64,000 nt of DNA from Methylobacterium terrae (GCF_003173755.1 NZ_CP029553.1:4426001-4490000), one strand, 5' to 3'; positions 1-8,686 are shown, counted from the stretch's first letter. The notes: generated by a model not told the origin, from the letters alone. A program made the numbers and translations.

Positions 1-471
1 GTGCTCGGTCATGCCGACCGCCGTGATGATGCTGTCGATCGAGAACACGAGGTCGAGGATCAGGATCTGGCCGATCGCCGCGGCAAAGCCCAGGGAGGCG
101 CCCCCGCCGGCCGTCTCCTCCGGGTCGGGATCGAGGCTGTGGTGGATCTCCTTGGTGGCCTTCCAGAGCAGGAACAGGCCGCCGGCGATCAGGATCATGT
201 CGCGCCAGGACAGGCCCTTGCCGAAGATCTCGAACACCGGCTGGGTCAGGTGGACGATGTAGGCGACCGTACCCAGCAGCGCGAGGCGCAGGATGAGCGC
301 GAGCCCGATGCCGATGCGGCGGGCCCGCGACTGCTGCCCGGCCGGCAGCTTGTTGGTGATGATCGAGATGAAGATCAGGTTGTCGATGCCGAGCACGACC
401 TCCATGACGACGAGGGTCGCGAGGGCGGCCCAGGCCGTCGGGTCGGCGGCGAGCTGAACGAGGGAATCCAC
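1..471 (-). CDS. TerC family integral membrane protein (3' end outside window)
   Basis: About 157 codons are visible, from a GTG start at 471 running leftward off the window. The N-terminal part reads [19 protein letters not shown] followed by the family signature [11 protein letters not shown], with the acidic residues TerC/YoaE proteins carry in their first membrane helix. A second conserved stretch, [16 protein letters not shown], lies near the left edge. TerC-family proteins are multi-pass inner-membrane proteins linked to tellurite resistance and, in several bacteria, to manganese export. The start lies 12 bases after the stop of the lipid kinase gene, so the two are probably co-transcribed. 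An AGAGGA stretch overlapping that stop may serve as the ribosome site. Which metal it handles cannot be told from the sequence. Confidence 0.85.
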   Translation of the reverse strand, partial: MDSLVQLAADPTAWAALATLVVMEVVLGIDNLIFISIITNKLPAGQQSRARRIGIGLALILRLALLGTVAYIVHLTQPVFEIFGKGLSWRDMILIAGGLFLLWKATKEIHHSLDPDPEETAGGGASLGFAAAIGQILILDLVFSIDSIITAVGMTEH

Positions 472-483
472 GCGGGCGGTCCT

Positions 484-1407
484 CTACGGGAAGATCGAGG
501 GGCGGCCCGTCGGCGCCGCGGCGAGGGGAGGCGCGTGGACCTGCACGGCCTTCGGCAGCACCCGGACGTGGGCGGGGGTGTAGGTGGTGAGCTCGCCGTC
601 GGTGTTGACCGGGCGCGGCTTCTTGGTGCGCAGGATCACCTCGGTGGTCTGGAAGGCGCGCACGTCGGCGGCCTTGCCCTGCGTGCCCCGGCGCAGGGCC
701 GGCAGCAGGGCGAGGAGCCGCCACCAATGGGCGACCTCGAGGCTGTAGAAGTTGAGCAGGCCGTCGTCGACGGTAGCGTTCTCCTCCACCGTCATGCCGC
801 CGCCGTAGTGGCGGCCGTTGCCGACCGAGACCTGGATGGTGCGCACCGTCTCCACCGTGCCGTCGTGCTCGATGTAGACCGTGAACGGCCGCGCCCGGCG
901 CAGGAGCCGGAACGCCGCCACGCCGTAGCCGATCGTGCCGAGGCGGCGCTTGAGGTCGGCCGTCAGCTCGCCGGCGAGATCGGCCGAGAAGCCGATGCTG
1001 GCGACGTTGAAGAAGTAGTGGCCGTTGACGCAGCCGAGGTCGATCGGCCGGGCCGGCACGCTGGCGATCACCTCGGCGGCCTCGAGCGGGTCGGCCGGCA
1101 GGCCGAGGCTGCGGGCGAGGTCGTTGGCGGTGCCGAGCGGCAGGATGCCGAGCGGCAGCTGCGCCTCGGCCAGCGCCTGGGCGGCGGCGTTGAGGGTGCC
1201 GTCGCCGCCGCCCAGGATCACCATGTCGCAGGTGGAGGCGTGGGCGTGGATCAGCGCCTTGCAGTCGGTCTCGCCCGGCGGCGGATCGACCGGCTCGATG
1301 CCGCCGCGGCGCAGGGTGCCCTTCACGGCATCGAGGTCGAGCCCGCCGTTGCGGGCCTTCTTGTTGACGACGAGCAGGGCCCGCCGCGCGGTGTCAGCGC
1401 CGGACAT
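484..1407 (-). CDS. Diacylglycerol/lipid kinase family protein (YegS-like)
   Basis: A 307-residue protein of the DAGK catalytic family. The glycine-rich nucleotide-binding motif ILGGGDGTLN falls near residues 64-73 and the second motif PLGTANDLARSLG near 95-107, both diagnostic of the family. The C-terminal half has the expected beta-rich lipid-binding domain, with VGNGRHYGGG and DGLLNFY motifs. It should phosphorylate a lipid substrate with ATP at the cytoplasmic face of the membrane; the real substrate (diacylglycerol, phosphatidylglycerol or a sphingoid lipid) is not predictable. It lies directly upstream of the terC gene on the same strand. No signal peptide or membrane segment is seen, which fits this soluble, membrane-associated family. 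Confidence 0.88.
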   Translation of the reverse strand: MSGADTARRALLVVNKKARNGGLDLDAVKGTLRRGGIEPVDPPPGETDCKALIHAHASTCDMVILGGGDGTLNAAAQALAEAQLPLGILPLGTANDLARSLGLPADPLEAAEVIASVPARPIDLGCVNGHYFFNVASIGFSADLAGELTADLKRRLGTIGYGVAAFRLLRRARPFTVYIEHDGTVETVRTIQVSVGNGRHYGGGMTVEENATVDDGLLNFYSLEVAHWWRLLALLPALRRGTQGKAADVRAFQTTEVILRTKKPRPVNTDGELTTYTPAHVRVLPKAVQVHAPPLAAAPTGRPSIFP

Positions 1408-1696
1408 CGGCGCCTCCCGCGACGAGACGGGGACGGACGAGGGGAATGACGCGCATGGTTGCGGGCCCTCCAGTGCGATCGTGCCGCGTCAGCACAAAGG
1501 CAGAGAAGGGGTCCGACATCGCGGTCGACGCCTCGAACCGCCAGAGGGGCCCGGACCCGGGGAGCCCCTGAGGTGGGGTCGCGGCCGCGCTTGACAAGGG
1601 CGGCGCCCCAGCTTCGCCTGCCGCAAGGCGAGAACCGCCACCGCTCCCCGGGGGTGTGCGCAGCGTGGGTTGCGGGGAGGGCACCGGGCCCGCAAT

Positions 1697-1723
1697 GGAA
1701 CCGTAACCGCGGCGACGAACGTT
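1697..1723 (+). promoter_or_regulatory. Candidate EcfG (general stress sigma factor) promoter
   Basis: GGAACC at 1697-1702, 17 bases, then CGTT at 1720-1723. This matches the known alphaproteobacterial EcfG consensus (GGAAC, 16-17 bases, CGTT). It lies about 50 bases upstream of the ATG at 1774 and points at it. The rest of the 366-base gap from 1408 to 1773 holds no gene I can recognise. Confidence 0.55.
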
Positions 1724-1773
1724 CCCTTGTTCAGATCGCGCCCCGATCGTGCTCCTCCCCCGGTGCCGCCGCC

Positions 1774-2604
1774 ATGCCCCGTTCTCCCCGGTCCAGCCTC
1801 GTCCGCCCGTCGGCCGCCCTCGTCGGCCTCGGCCTCGGTGCCCTCCTGTCCCAGGCCGCCCTGGCGCAAGGCTGGGTCGATCCGCCGGCCCGCGGCCCCG
1901 GAGCCGCCGCGCCCGATTCCGGGTCCGCCCCCAAGGACCTTTCCAAGACCCTGCCGAAGGTCGAGCCGGCCCCGGCCGCGCGGGCCGAGGCGCCGGCGCC
2001 CGCGCGGGCTCAGGCCTCGCAGGCGCACGCGCCGCGCCGGGTCGCCGAGGAGGCGCGCCGGCCGGCCCGCAGCGGGCTCCACGCCGCCACCGAGGCCCGG
2101 CGCGCCGCGCGGCTCGCCCGGGCCGAGCGGCCGCCGCTCGTCGTGCCGGTCCCGCCGCCCCAGGTCGCGGTCTCCAGCGGGCAGATGCGCGACTGGGCGG
2201 TGACGTCGCAGCGCCTCGCCCGCGACTACCTGGCGTCGATCTCGGGGTCGAACGCCGCCACCCTCGCGGCGGCGCCGGGCTTCTACGGCGACCGGGTCGT
2301 CTTCCACGGCCGGACGATGAGCGTCGCCAGCCTGATGTCCGAGAAGCGCCGCTTCGTGCAGCGCTGGCCCGATCGGCGCTACCGGCCGCGGCCGGATTCC
2401 CTGCGCACCGCCTGCAACGCCGGGCTCGCCGTCTGCCGGGTCCAGGCCACCGTCGACTTCTCGGCCTTCAGCCCCGATCGCGGCGTGCGCTCGCAGGGCA
2501 CCGTCGACCTGGAACTGGCGGTCAGCCTCGCGGGCGCCCGCCCGGTGATCGTCGCCGAGACCAGCCGGGTGGTGCGCCGCGACGCGGTGGCGAGCCGCGA
2601 CTGA
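1774..2604 (+). CDS. Secreted protein of unknown function, Ala/Pro-rich linker plus C-terminal globular domain
   Basis: A 276-residue protein with a clear Sec signal peptide: arginines at the start, a hydrophobic core near residues 13-30 and an Ala-Leu-Ala cleavage site before QGWVDPP. The mature protein has a long Ala/Pro/Arg-rich low-complexity stretch (about 32-130). The C-terminal domain (about 140-275) starts with RDYLASIS and includes FYGDRVVFHGR and two cysteines (CNAGLAVC). The size and pattern of this domain recall an NTF2-like fold, but that is only a guess. The ATG at 1774 was chosen because the signal peptide begins there; the frame stays open further upstream. The candidate EcfG promoter just upstream suggests induction by general stress. 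Exact role unknown. Confidence 0.7.
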   Translation: MPRSPRSSLVRPSAALVGLGLGALLSQAALAQGWVDPPARGPGAAAPDSGSAPKDLSKTLPKVEPAPAARAEAPAPARAQASQAHAPRRVAEEARRPARSGLHAATEARRAARLARAERPPLVVPVPPPQVAVSSGQMRDWAVTSQRLARDYLASISGSNAATLAAAPGFYGDRVVFHGRTMSVASLMSEKRRFVQRWPDRRYRPRPDSLRTACNAGLAVCRVQATVDFSAFSPDRGVRSQGTVDLELAVSLAGARPVIVAETSRVVRRDAVASRD

Positions 2605-2639
2605 CCCCGGCGAGGTGTGACAGGTCGCCGGTCAGGACC

Positions 2640-2743
2640 TAGAGCACTTCACGATCGCGTTGCAATCGCGAAGCTCTCTAAGTCTCTGATTTAGCCGCTT
2701 TTTCTTCGACGAACCGGTATCCACTTCGTCGGAAAATGCTCTA
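2640..2743. repeat. Dispersed intergenic repeat, copy 1
   Basis: A 104-base element bounded by TAGAGCA at 2640 and its inverse TGCTCTA ending at 2743. It contains CGATCGCGTTGCAATCGCG in the left half and GACGAACCGGTATCCACTTC in the right half. Copies 2 (30386-30490) and 3 (62334-62434) share the same order of blocks. It fills the gap between the secreted protein and the SNase-like gene. Confidence 0.8.
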
Positions 2744-2807
2744 GATGAGAGGACGAGGGCCCGCCGCCGGGGACGGGCCCCTCGGGACGACCCCGCGGCC
2801 GGGGGCG

Positions 2808-3968
2808 ATGGGACAGATTGCGGACATGACCTCGCGTGAGCAGTTGCAGGCGCTGATCCGGGCGGAGATCGATCGGCACCGCCCCGTCGCCGTGGCCCGT
2901 CGCACCCTCGAGCTCCTGGTGGAATCCGCGACCCGCCGGCTCGACGCGGCCCCGGGCTACCAGGTCGTCGACCGCGACGGGCATCCGCGCACCCGCCTGG
3001 TCGGCGGCGAGGCGCTGCCCCTGACGCTGGGCGACCTCGTCGACGAGTTGCGCCGCCAGCACCCGACCCTGTTCCAGCCGCCGGCCCCCGCCGGCCCCGC
3101 TCCGGCCCCGGCCGAGACCCCGCGGGACTGGATCGTGGTGAAGCCCGCCGAGCCCGCCCCGGCGGCGCCCGCCCGGCCCGGCCCGGCCGCGCGCCTGCGC
3201 GAGACCCTGCGTGACTTCACCTTGCGCGGCTTCACCTTGCGCGACTTGACGGCGCGCCTGCCGGAGCGGGAGCCGGCGGCCCCGGCCGCCGCCCCGCTCC
3301 CGGTCGCGCCGCCGGTCCCCGAAGGCGAGGGGCTGAAGCCCGGCCACGCCCGGCCCCGGCCGTTGCCCGGCCATGGCGGCTCGTCCCGCCGCCCGCTCTA
3401 CGCCGCCCTCGGGGCGCTCGCCGTGCTGGGTCTCGGCTACGCGGCCTTCCGCGGCGGCGAGTCGCCCCGCGAGGCCGCCATCGCCCAGGCACCGTCCCAG
3501 GATGTCCGTCGGCCCGCGGAAACCGAGACGAAGTCTGCGGAGGCCAAGCCCGCACGCGGAACCGGCGAGGCCGCGAAGTCCGGCGGTGCGAAGCCCGCGG
3601 AGGGCAAGCGCGAGCCGGTCGAGACCGGTGCCCTGGTGCCGGAGGCGGCCGGTCCCGTCGCCGGGGTCGCCGAGGTGCTCGACACCGCGACCCTGCGGCT
3701 CGGCGGCCGGACCCTGCGCCTCTACGGCATCGAGGCCGCCCGAGGGGCGCAGGCGAGCGACCTCTCGGGCTACCTCGCCGGACGGCCGGTGAACTGCCAG
3801 CCGAGCCAGGGCAAGGCCGCCTGGATCTGCACCGTCGACGGCCACGACCTCTCGGAAGTGGTGCTCTACAACGGCGGCGGCCGCGCGACGCCCGAGGCGA
3901 CGCCGGACCTCGTCGAGGCCGAGCGCCACGCCAAGGCGGGCAAGCTCGGGATCTGGGCGAAGCCCTGA
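2808..3968 (+). CDS. Membrane-anchored protein with C-terminal SNase-like (thermonuclease) domain
   Basis: 386 residues from ATG 2808. There is an N-terminal helical region (about 7-60), a Pro/Ala-rich spacer, one hydrophobic segment (YAALGALAVLGLGYAAF, about 200) that should anchor it in the membrane, and a Lys/Glu/Ala-rich linker. The last 110 residues match the staphylococcal-nuclease fold: GVAEVLDTATLRLGGRTLRLYGIEA, a pair of Cys near VNCQ and WICTV, and the terminal GKLGIWAKP typical of SNase-like proteins. Arginines and acids in RLYGIEAARG could be catalytic, but the usual set is not fully present, so nuclease activity is uncertain. ATG 2826 is an alternative start. The gene converges on the PEP-carboxylase-like gene. 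Confidence 0.72.
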   Translation: MGQIADMTSREQLQALIRAEIDRHRPVAVARRTLELLVESATRRLDAAPGYQVVDRDGHPRTRLVGGEALPLTLGDLVDELRRQHPTLFQPPAPAGPAPAPAETPRDWIVVKPAEPAPAAPARPGPAARLRETLRDFTLRGFTLRDLTARLPEREPAAPAAAPLPVAPPVPEGEGLKPGHARPRPLPGHGGSSRRPLYAALGALAVLGLGYAAFRGGESPREAAIAQAPSQDVRRPAETETKSAEAKPARGTGEAAKSGGAKPAEGKREPVETGALVPEAAGPVAGVAEVLDTATLRLGGRTLRLYGIEAARGAQASDLSGYLAGRPVNCQPSQGKAAWICTVDGHDLSEVVLYNGGGRATPEATPDLVEAERHAKAGKLGIWAKP

Positions 3969-3990
3969 GGGCCAGGTCCCTCGCCCTCGG

Positions 3991-4019
3991 GCCCGGCGCG
4001 CCGAGGAGCGCCGCCGGGC
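3991..4019. terminator. GC-rich hairpin between convergent genes
   Basis: GCCCGGCG at 3991-3998 pairs with CGCCGGGC at 4012-4019 across a 13-base loop. It lies in the 76-base gap between the stops of the SNase-like and PEP-carboxylase-like genes. There is no T-tract, so termination here is inferred. Confidence 0.45.
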
Positions 4020-4044
4020 GCCCCGTGCGACGGAACCCGGAGCG

Positions 4045-6921
4045 TCAGCCGAACGCCCCGACCTCGTGCTGGATCATGCCGCTGATCTCGCGCACGAGGC
4101 CGAACAGGCGGCGGATCGGGGCGAACAGGGTGCGGTGCTCGGCCTCGTAGGTGCCGATCCCGCGCGGGCCCGCCGGCTCGCCGAAATTGAGGCCCAGCGT
4201 CGGATCGGGCGTGACCGGGAAGATGTCGTCGAGGAGCTTGAGGCAGCTCTCGACGTCGAGCCGCAGGATGCGCTCGATCAGGACCTCGCGGGTGATGCCG
4301 TTCTGCGGACGGAAGCCCGGGATGTGCACCGCCAGGAACCAGATCCGGTGGATCAGCGCCAGGCGCAGCGCGTGCAGGAGCGCCAGCCGCGGCGTCATCG
4401 CGGGCAGGTCGGGAGCGACCATGCTCAGCATCAGGTGGTCGCGGGTCAGCCGGCCGAACAGGCGGCGCAGGTGCGGCGCCAGGTTGAGCCGGTCGAGGGC
4501 GGCGGCGACCGCGACGATCTCCTCGCGCCGCCCGTCCCGGGTCGCGCGGCGGGCCCGCTCGAGCCAGACCGAGGGGTCGAGGGTGTCGATGTAGGCGCGC
4601 AGGACGTCGAGGTCGCCGACGGCCGTCGCCTCCTGCACCAGCCGGAAGGCGCGGGCGAAGCGCTCGGAGCGCTCGCGCATCTCGACGAACAGGTCCGGCG
4701 CCCGGCCCGCCGCCCGCCCGACCCCGTGCAGGGAATTCGCCAGGAAGCCGAGCTGCTGCAGGATCGCGTTGTTGGGGATCGCCCGCATCTGGCGCGGATG
4801 GGTGATGGCGACGGGCCCCCCGCCGTCGGATTGCCGCGCCACCGGGCGCGAGCCGGTGCGGTCGATGAGGTTCGGCCCGAAGGTGCCGAGGAGCGCCGCG
4901 TAGCCCGGATCCTCGACCAGGGTCTCCATGTCCTGGCGCACGCCGGTGAAGAACTCGGTGGCGAAGTCGGCCTCGGCGTAGATCGGGTCGGGCGCGGGCT
5001 GGAGCCGGCTGTAGACGTGCTCGCCGATGCGCGCGACGGTCGCCTCGGCCAGGGCCTTCGTGCCGAACATCAGGTAGCCGTCGCTGCCCTGGAAGCTCGA
5101 TTCGAGGCTGGTGCGGATCCCCGCCTCGCGGTTGCGCCGGCGCGCATGGTCGGGGGCGAGGTAGGCCAGGCGGTCCGACAGGCTCGTCGGGTGCGCGCCC
5201 CGCCCGATCGATTCGCCGTGGGTGTCGAAGATCACGAGCTCGATGTCGGTGAGGTCGTGGGCCTCCATCAGCTCGGTGATGCGCAGGCGCAGGCGCTCGA
5301 TCCAGAAGGTGGCGGCGAGCTGGCCGACGTAGCGGCCGGAATCCGAGTAGCCGAACTGCACCACCAGGCGCCCGATGCGCTTGAGGTAGGCCCGCCAGTG
5401 GGGGGAGCGCAGCGCGTCCTCGATCACGTGCACGCCCTGCTCGAGCGCCGAGGCCGTCTCGAACAGCGGCGTGATCTCGACCCGGTCGCCGATGCCGAAA
5501 TGCTGCGCCAGCCAGAGCGCGGCGAGCAGGGTGTAGCCGGTCTCGGTCTCGGCGATCAGGAAGCGGACCGGGTGGGTGCCGTCGACGTGCTTGAGGATCT
5601 GGGCGATCGTCATCATCAGCCGGGCGGCCGAGGCCCGCTCGGCGGCGAGCGCCCCGAAATCCACCGGCACCGCCGCGACGGTGTCGAGGAGGGCGTTGAT
5701 CGAGGCGAGGTGGGAGCGGCGCTGGGCCGGGTCGGTCGGGTCGCCCTCCTGCTCCAGCGCCCGGCGCACGGCGTTGTGGACCTGGCTGGCGTTGAGCCGG
5801 AAATGCGGCAGGCCGTTCTGGAGCCCGTGCGCGGCGACGCCCGCCCGCAGGGTGCAGAGCGCGAGCCGCGCCTCGTCGTCGGCGGCGTCGGCGACCGCCC
5901 GGTCGAGACGGGCGAGGAGGGGCCCGGCCTCGGTCCGGGCCCGGTCGCGCTCGATGATGAGCGCGAGCGCGAAGCGGTGGACCGCCTCGAGCCCCGGCTG
6001 CTCGCCGAGCTTGGGCGCCACCGCGAGCTGGCGCAGGACCGCGTCCCTGGCCTCCCCGGCGAGGCGCCGCGCGGGCTCCGCGGCGGGGTCGTCGGGGAGC
6101 TGCGCCAGCACCCGGTCGAGCTGGGTGCGCTTCGATTCGAGCCGGTAGCGCAGGGTGTCCCACCAGCCGATATCGGTGCGCCCGTCGGTGTCGCAGCCGA
6201 CCCAGGAGGCGATGACGACGGGCTTCGGCACGAGCCCGCTCCAGCTCTCGGGCCAGCGCTCGCGGGCGGCGCGCAGGACGGCCTCGTTGAGGCGGTCGAG
6301 GGCGGCGCGGCCGTGCTGGACCGCGTGCCGGGCCTGGTCGAACTCGTCGTTGAGGGTGATCACCGGGTCGGCCCGGGCCGACAAGGCCGCCGCTTCCTCG
6401 ATCGGGGCGTGGCGCGCCGCCGGGTCGGGCTCGGACGCGGCCTGCGCCAGGAGGCGCGCCACCGCCTTCGGCATCCCGAAGGTCGGGTGGGCGGTGAACA
6501 CCGCGGCAAAGCGCGTGCGCTCGACCCGGGTGCGGGCGGTCTCGAACGGGGTCTCCGGGTCGCCGAGGGCGGCGGCCGCCACGGCCTCGGTCGCCGCGCT
6601 CGAATCGGCCTCCGGCCCGAGGCCGAGATAGGCCCGCAGCCGCACCGCCCGGGCCTCCAGCGCCTGGGCCCGCAGGCGCACGAACAGGCCCGCGAGGTCG
6701 TCCTCGCCGATCTCGCCGCGGTCGAAGCCCCGGCTGATCGCCAGCGCCACGGTGAGGACGGGGTTGCGGAACGGGTCCTGGCTCGCCTGGTGGCGCGCCT
6801 CCTCGACCAGCCCGAGCAGGTCCCGCTCGAGGGTCTCGGGGGAGGGCCGCGGGTCGGGCCCGCCGGTCTCGGAACCGCGGTCGCCGGAGCCCTGCCGGGC
6901 GGAGGTGTCGAGCCTGTCCAT
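4045..6921 (-). CDS. Divergent phosphoenolpyruvate carboxylase family protein
   Basis: 958 residues from ATG 6921, close to the usual length for bacterial PEP carboxylase (about 880-930). Recognisable family landmarks are VFTAHPTFGMP (His145, the catalytic-His motif), SWVGCDTDGRTD near 239, PLFET near 486 and GYSDSG near 524. Several key positions differ. The catalytic loop, normally FHGRGGSIGRGG, reads FDTHGESIGRGA, keeping only the second Arg. The Lys after GYSDS is Arg. The C-terminus, normally ending in NTG, ends in GAFG. The family converts PEP and bicarbonate to oxaloacetate, feeding the TCA and serine cycles, but this copy may be altered or inactive. A TTG 81 bases further upstream is an unlikely alternative start. 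The protein stands alone on its strand. Confidence 0.8.
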   Translation of the reverse strand: MDRLDTSARQGSGDRGSETGGPDPRPSPETLERDLLGLVEEARHQASQDPFRNPVLTVALAISRGFDRGEIGEDDLAGLFVRLRAQALEARAVRLRAYLGLGPEADSSAATEAVAAAALGDPETPFETARTRVERTRFAAVFTAHPTFGMPKAVARLLAQAASEPDPAARHAPIEEAAALSARADPVITLNDEFDQARHAVQHGRAALDRLNEAVLRAARERWPESWSGLVPKPVVIASWVGCDTDGRTDIGWWDTLRYRLESKRTQLDRVLAQLPDDPAAEPARRLAGEARDAVLRQLAVAPKLGEQPGLEAVHRFALALIIERDRARTEAGPLLARLDRAVADAADDEARLALCTLRAGVAAHGLQNGLPHFRLNASQVHNAVRRALEQEGDPTDPAQRRSHLASINALLDTVAAVPVDFGALAAERASAARLMMTIAQILKHVDGTHPVRFLIAETETGYTLLAALWLAQHFGIGDRVEITPLFETASALEQGVHVIEDALRSPHWRAYLKRIGRLVVQFGYSDSGRYVGQLAATFWIERLRLRITELMEAHDLTDIELVIFDTHGESIGRGAHPTSLSDRLAYLAPDHARRRNREAGIRTSLESSFQGSDGYLMFGTKALAEATVARIGEHVYSRLQPAPDPIYAEADFATEFFTGVRQDMETLVEDPGYAALLGTFGPNLIDRTGSRPVARQSDGGGPVAITHPRQMRAIPNNAILQQLGFLANSLHGVGRAAGRAPDLFVEMRERSERFARAFRLVQEATAVGDLDVLRAYIDTLDPSVWLERARRATRDGRREEIVAVAAALDRLNLAPHLRRLFGRLTRDHLMLSMVAPDLPAMTPRLALLHALRLALIHRIWFLAVHIPGFRPQNGITREVLIERILRLDVESCLKLLDDIFPVTPDPTLGLNFGEPAGPRGIGTYEAEHRTLFAPIRRLFGLVREISGMIQHEVGAFG

Positions 6922-7194
6922 CGGGTCGCTTCGTCCTGTCGCCGGATCACCGTCCGGATCGCGCGGCGCTGAGGGTTCCGCGCCTCGGGGCCGGTGAGGC
7001 AAGGAGCGTTCCGCGGCCGGGTCAGGCTTTACCCCGGGCGTTGCCGCGACGCGAGGGTGCCTGCGGCCCCGGCGACACAGGCCGGCCCGGATTCGGGGCG
7101 GGCGGCGCCCGGGCGATGGTTAAGATTTCGTCAAGGCGCCATAATGCCGGCCGGATGGACGTCCGACGGGACGCCGACACGGGAGCCACGCGCC

Positions 7195-7422
7195 ATGATG
7201 TCGATCGGAGCCGCCCTCAGCGCGGCCACCACCCTCGTCGGGACCACCCTGCCCGCCGGCCTGATTGGCGCGCCTTCCGGGAAGCGTGCCCCGGCGCGAC
7301 AGGCCCAAGACGCCGAGACCGCGGTCGAGGCCGGGGAAGTCTTCGGGCCGCCCCCGGAGGACGGCGCGCTCCTCGTCGCCATCGAGGAGAGCCTGCGCGA
7401 GGCGGGCTACCTCGCGAGCTGA
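7195..7422 (+). CDS. Hypothetical small protein
   Basis: 75 residues from tandem ATG codons at 7195 and 7198. An Ala/Thr-rich hydrophobic N-terminus (about 1-25) could be a signal or anchor. The charged C-terminal half contains AVEAGEVFGPPPEDGALLV and ends ESLREAGYLAS. No family recognised. It is divergent from the PEP-carboxylase-like gene, and the 270 bases between them must hold both promoters; no clear -35/-10 pair was picked. Codon use fits the neighbouring genes. Confidence 0.5.
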   Translation: MMSIGAALSAATTLVGTTLPAGLIGAPSGKRAPARQAQDAETAVEAGEVFGPPPEDGALLVAIEESLREAGYLAS

Positions 7423-7530
7423 CGTCCCCGGCGGGCTCGCGCCGCGGGCCGAAAGCCCCGCGCACCGCATGAGGGACCGTCGCTGCGCGACCGGACACGC
7501 CGCCGGAAATGCTCTAAGGCTGGCCTCACG

Positions 7531-7923
7531 ATGGAGATGATCGTGATTCTGGCTGCCGCGGCAGCCCTGGTATTCGCGGGCCTGGTGCTCGCGTTCGGGC
7601 ATGGCCGCGCGCGCCGTCCGCCCCTGCGGCTCCCGCACGAGCAGGAGCTGGAGGACCGGGGCGACGAGCTGTTTCGCGACTTCGACCAGGATCTCGCCGG
7701 CCTGCTCGACGAGGCGGCACGCGATCCGCAGGCCCACCGCGCCTTCCCCGAGCGGCTGGAGGCGCCGAGCGCGCCCCGCCTCCGGCCGCAGGGCCGCATG
7801 ACCATCGATCACGATCCGGCGGAGCCCGGTCTGCCCGAGGCCGCGCACGGCCCATCCACGCACGGCGAGGCCGGGCGCCGGCCCGGGTCCCGCGATCCCG
7901 AGCGCGACGGAGAGTCCCGGTGA
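7531..7923 (+). CDS. Hypothetical protein with one N-terminal membrane helix
   Basis: 130 residues. A single hydrophobic segment (residues 3-23, MIVILAAAAALVFAGLVLA) is followed by a basic patch (HGRARRP) and an acidic helix (EQELEDRGDELFRDFDQDLAGLLDEA), so it is probably an N-in membrane-anchored protein with a cytoplasmic tail. The last third is Pro/Gly/charged and likely disordered. The stop overlaps the GTG start of the next gene by four bases, which suggests translational coupling. No family recognised. Confidence 0.55.
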   Translation: MEMIVILAAAAALVFAGLVLAFGHGRARRPPLRLPHEQELEDRGDELFRDFDQDLAGLLDEAARDPQAHRAFPERLEAPSAPRLRPQGRMTIDHDPAEPGLPEAAHGPSTHGEAGRRPGSRDPERDGESR

Positions 7924-8597
7924 CGCGCTACGCCGTGCTGGCCGCCCTGCTGGCCGCCCTCTCAGGCTTGCCGGCGCGCGCCGCCGGGGAGGATGCGGCG
8001 CCCACCTGCCCGACGGCGCAGGCGCCCGAATTCGCGGGCGGCAAGGGGTTTCGCCTCTGGGTCACCCGGCAGGGAACGATGACCCTGACCAACCCGCTGC
8101 GGCCGCTCTCGCCCGAGACGGTGCAGGTGCTGCAGGTCGTGATCCGCAACAAGCTCGCGACCGCCTACGGCCCCGACCTGTCGGGCCTGCGCCGCGGCCC
8201 CGCGCCGGCGGCCCTCGAGGCGCAGAACGGCGCGGCGATCCAGTGGGCCGGCGGTTTCGAGGGCCTGCCGCAGACCCTGCGCATCCTGGCCGACGACGGT
8301 GGCCAGGTCCTGGCCGAGCTCAAGTTCGAGGCCTGCGGCGACGCCCCGAAGGTGGCGGAGCCGAAGCCCGCCCCCACCGCCCGCAAGGGGGGCGCCGCCC
8401 GCAAGGGTGATGCGAAGGCCGCCCCGAAGACGGAGGCGGCGCAGGGCGACGGAGCCGCGACCGGCTCCGCCGAGGCGGGCCAGGCGAAGGCCGCGGCCCC
8501 GCGCCCCCGGCCGAAGCGCGAGAAGGCCGCCGCGCCCGATGCCGGGCCGGCGCGCACGCCCGGTGGCCTGATGCTGCCGCAGGGTGCGATTCCCTGA
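7920..8597 (+). CDS. Hypothetical secreted/periplasmic protein
   Basis: 225 residues from a GTG at 7920 overlapping the stop of the previous gene. A signal peptide is clear: a hydrophobic stretch AVLAALLAALSGL with cleavage near ARAAG. The mature N-terminal domain (about 25-140) contains FRLWVTRQGTMTLTNPLRPL and two cysteines. The rest is a long Lys/Ala/Pro-rich tail that resembles a disordered, possibly wall- or DNA-interacting extension. No known family recognised. It shares an operon with the single-helix protein upstream. Confidence in the gene is good; function unknown. Confidence 0.6.
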   Translation: MTRYAVLAALLAALSGLPARAAGEDAAPTCPTAQAPEFAGGKGFRLWVTRQGTMTLTNPLRPLSPETVQVLQVVIRNKLATAYGPDLSGLRRGPAPAALEAQNGAAIQWAGGFEGLPQTLRILADDGGQVLAELKFEACGDAPKVAEPKPAPTARKGGAARKGDAKAAPKTEAAQGDGAATGSAEAGQAKAAAPRPRPKREKAAAPDAGPARTPGGLMLPQGAIP

Positions 8598-8606
8598 GCA
8601 TCGACC

Positions 8607-8632
8607 GAAACAACCCGGGCCGTCGCGGCGTT
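8607..8632 (+). promoter_or_regulatory. Weak EcfG-like promoter
   Basis: GAAAC at 8607-8611, 17 bases, then CGTT at 8629-8632, about 55 bases before the ATG at 8687. The -35 has one mismatch to the GGAAC consensus, so this is a weaker candidate than the one at 1697. Confidence 0.25.
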
Positions 8633-8686
8633 CGCCCCCGCACGGCCACCCTGCTCCCCGTGTCCTGATCCCGGAGACGCTTCGCG

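Noticed and set aside
1..1449. Open frame on the + strand over the first 1.4 kb
   Set aside because: The minus strand carries TerC and lipid kinase motifs in the same place, so this is a shadow.
4066..6972. Open frame of 968 codons on the + strand
   Set aside because: Antisense to the PEP-carboxylase-family gene; no family features.
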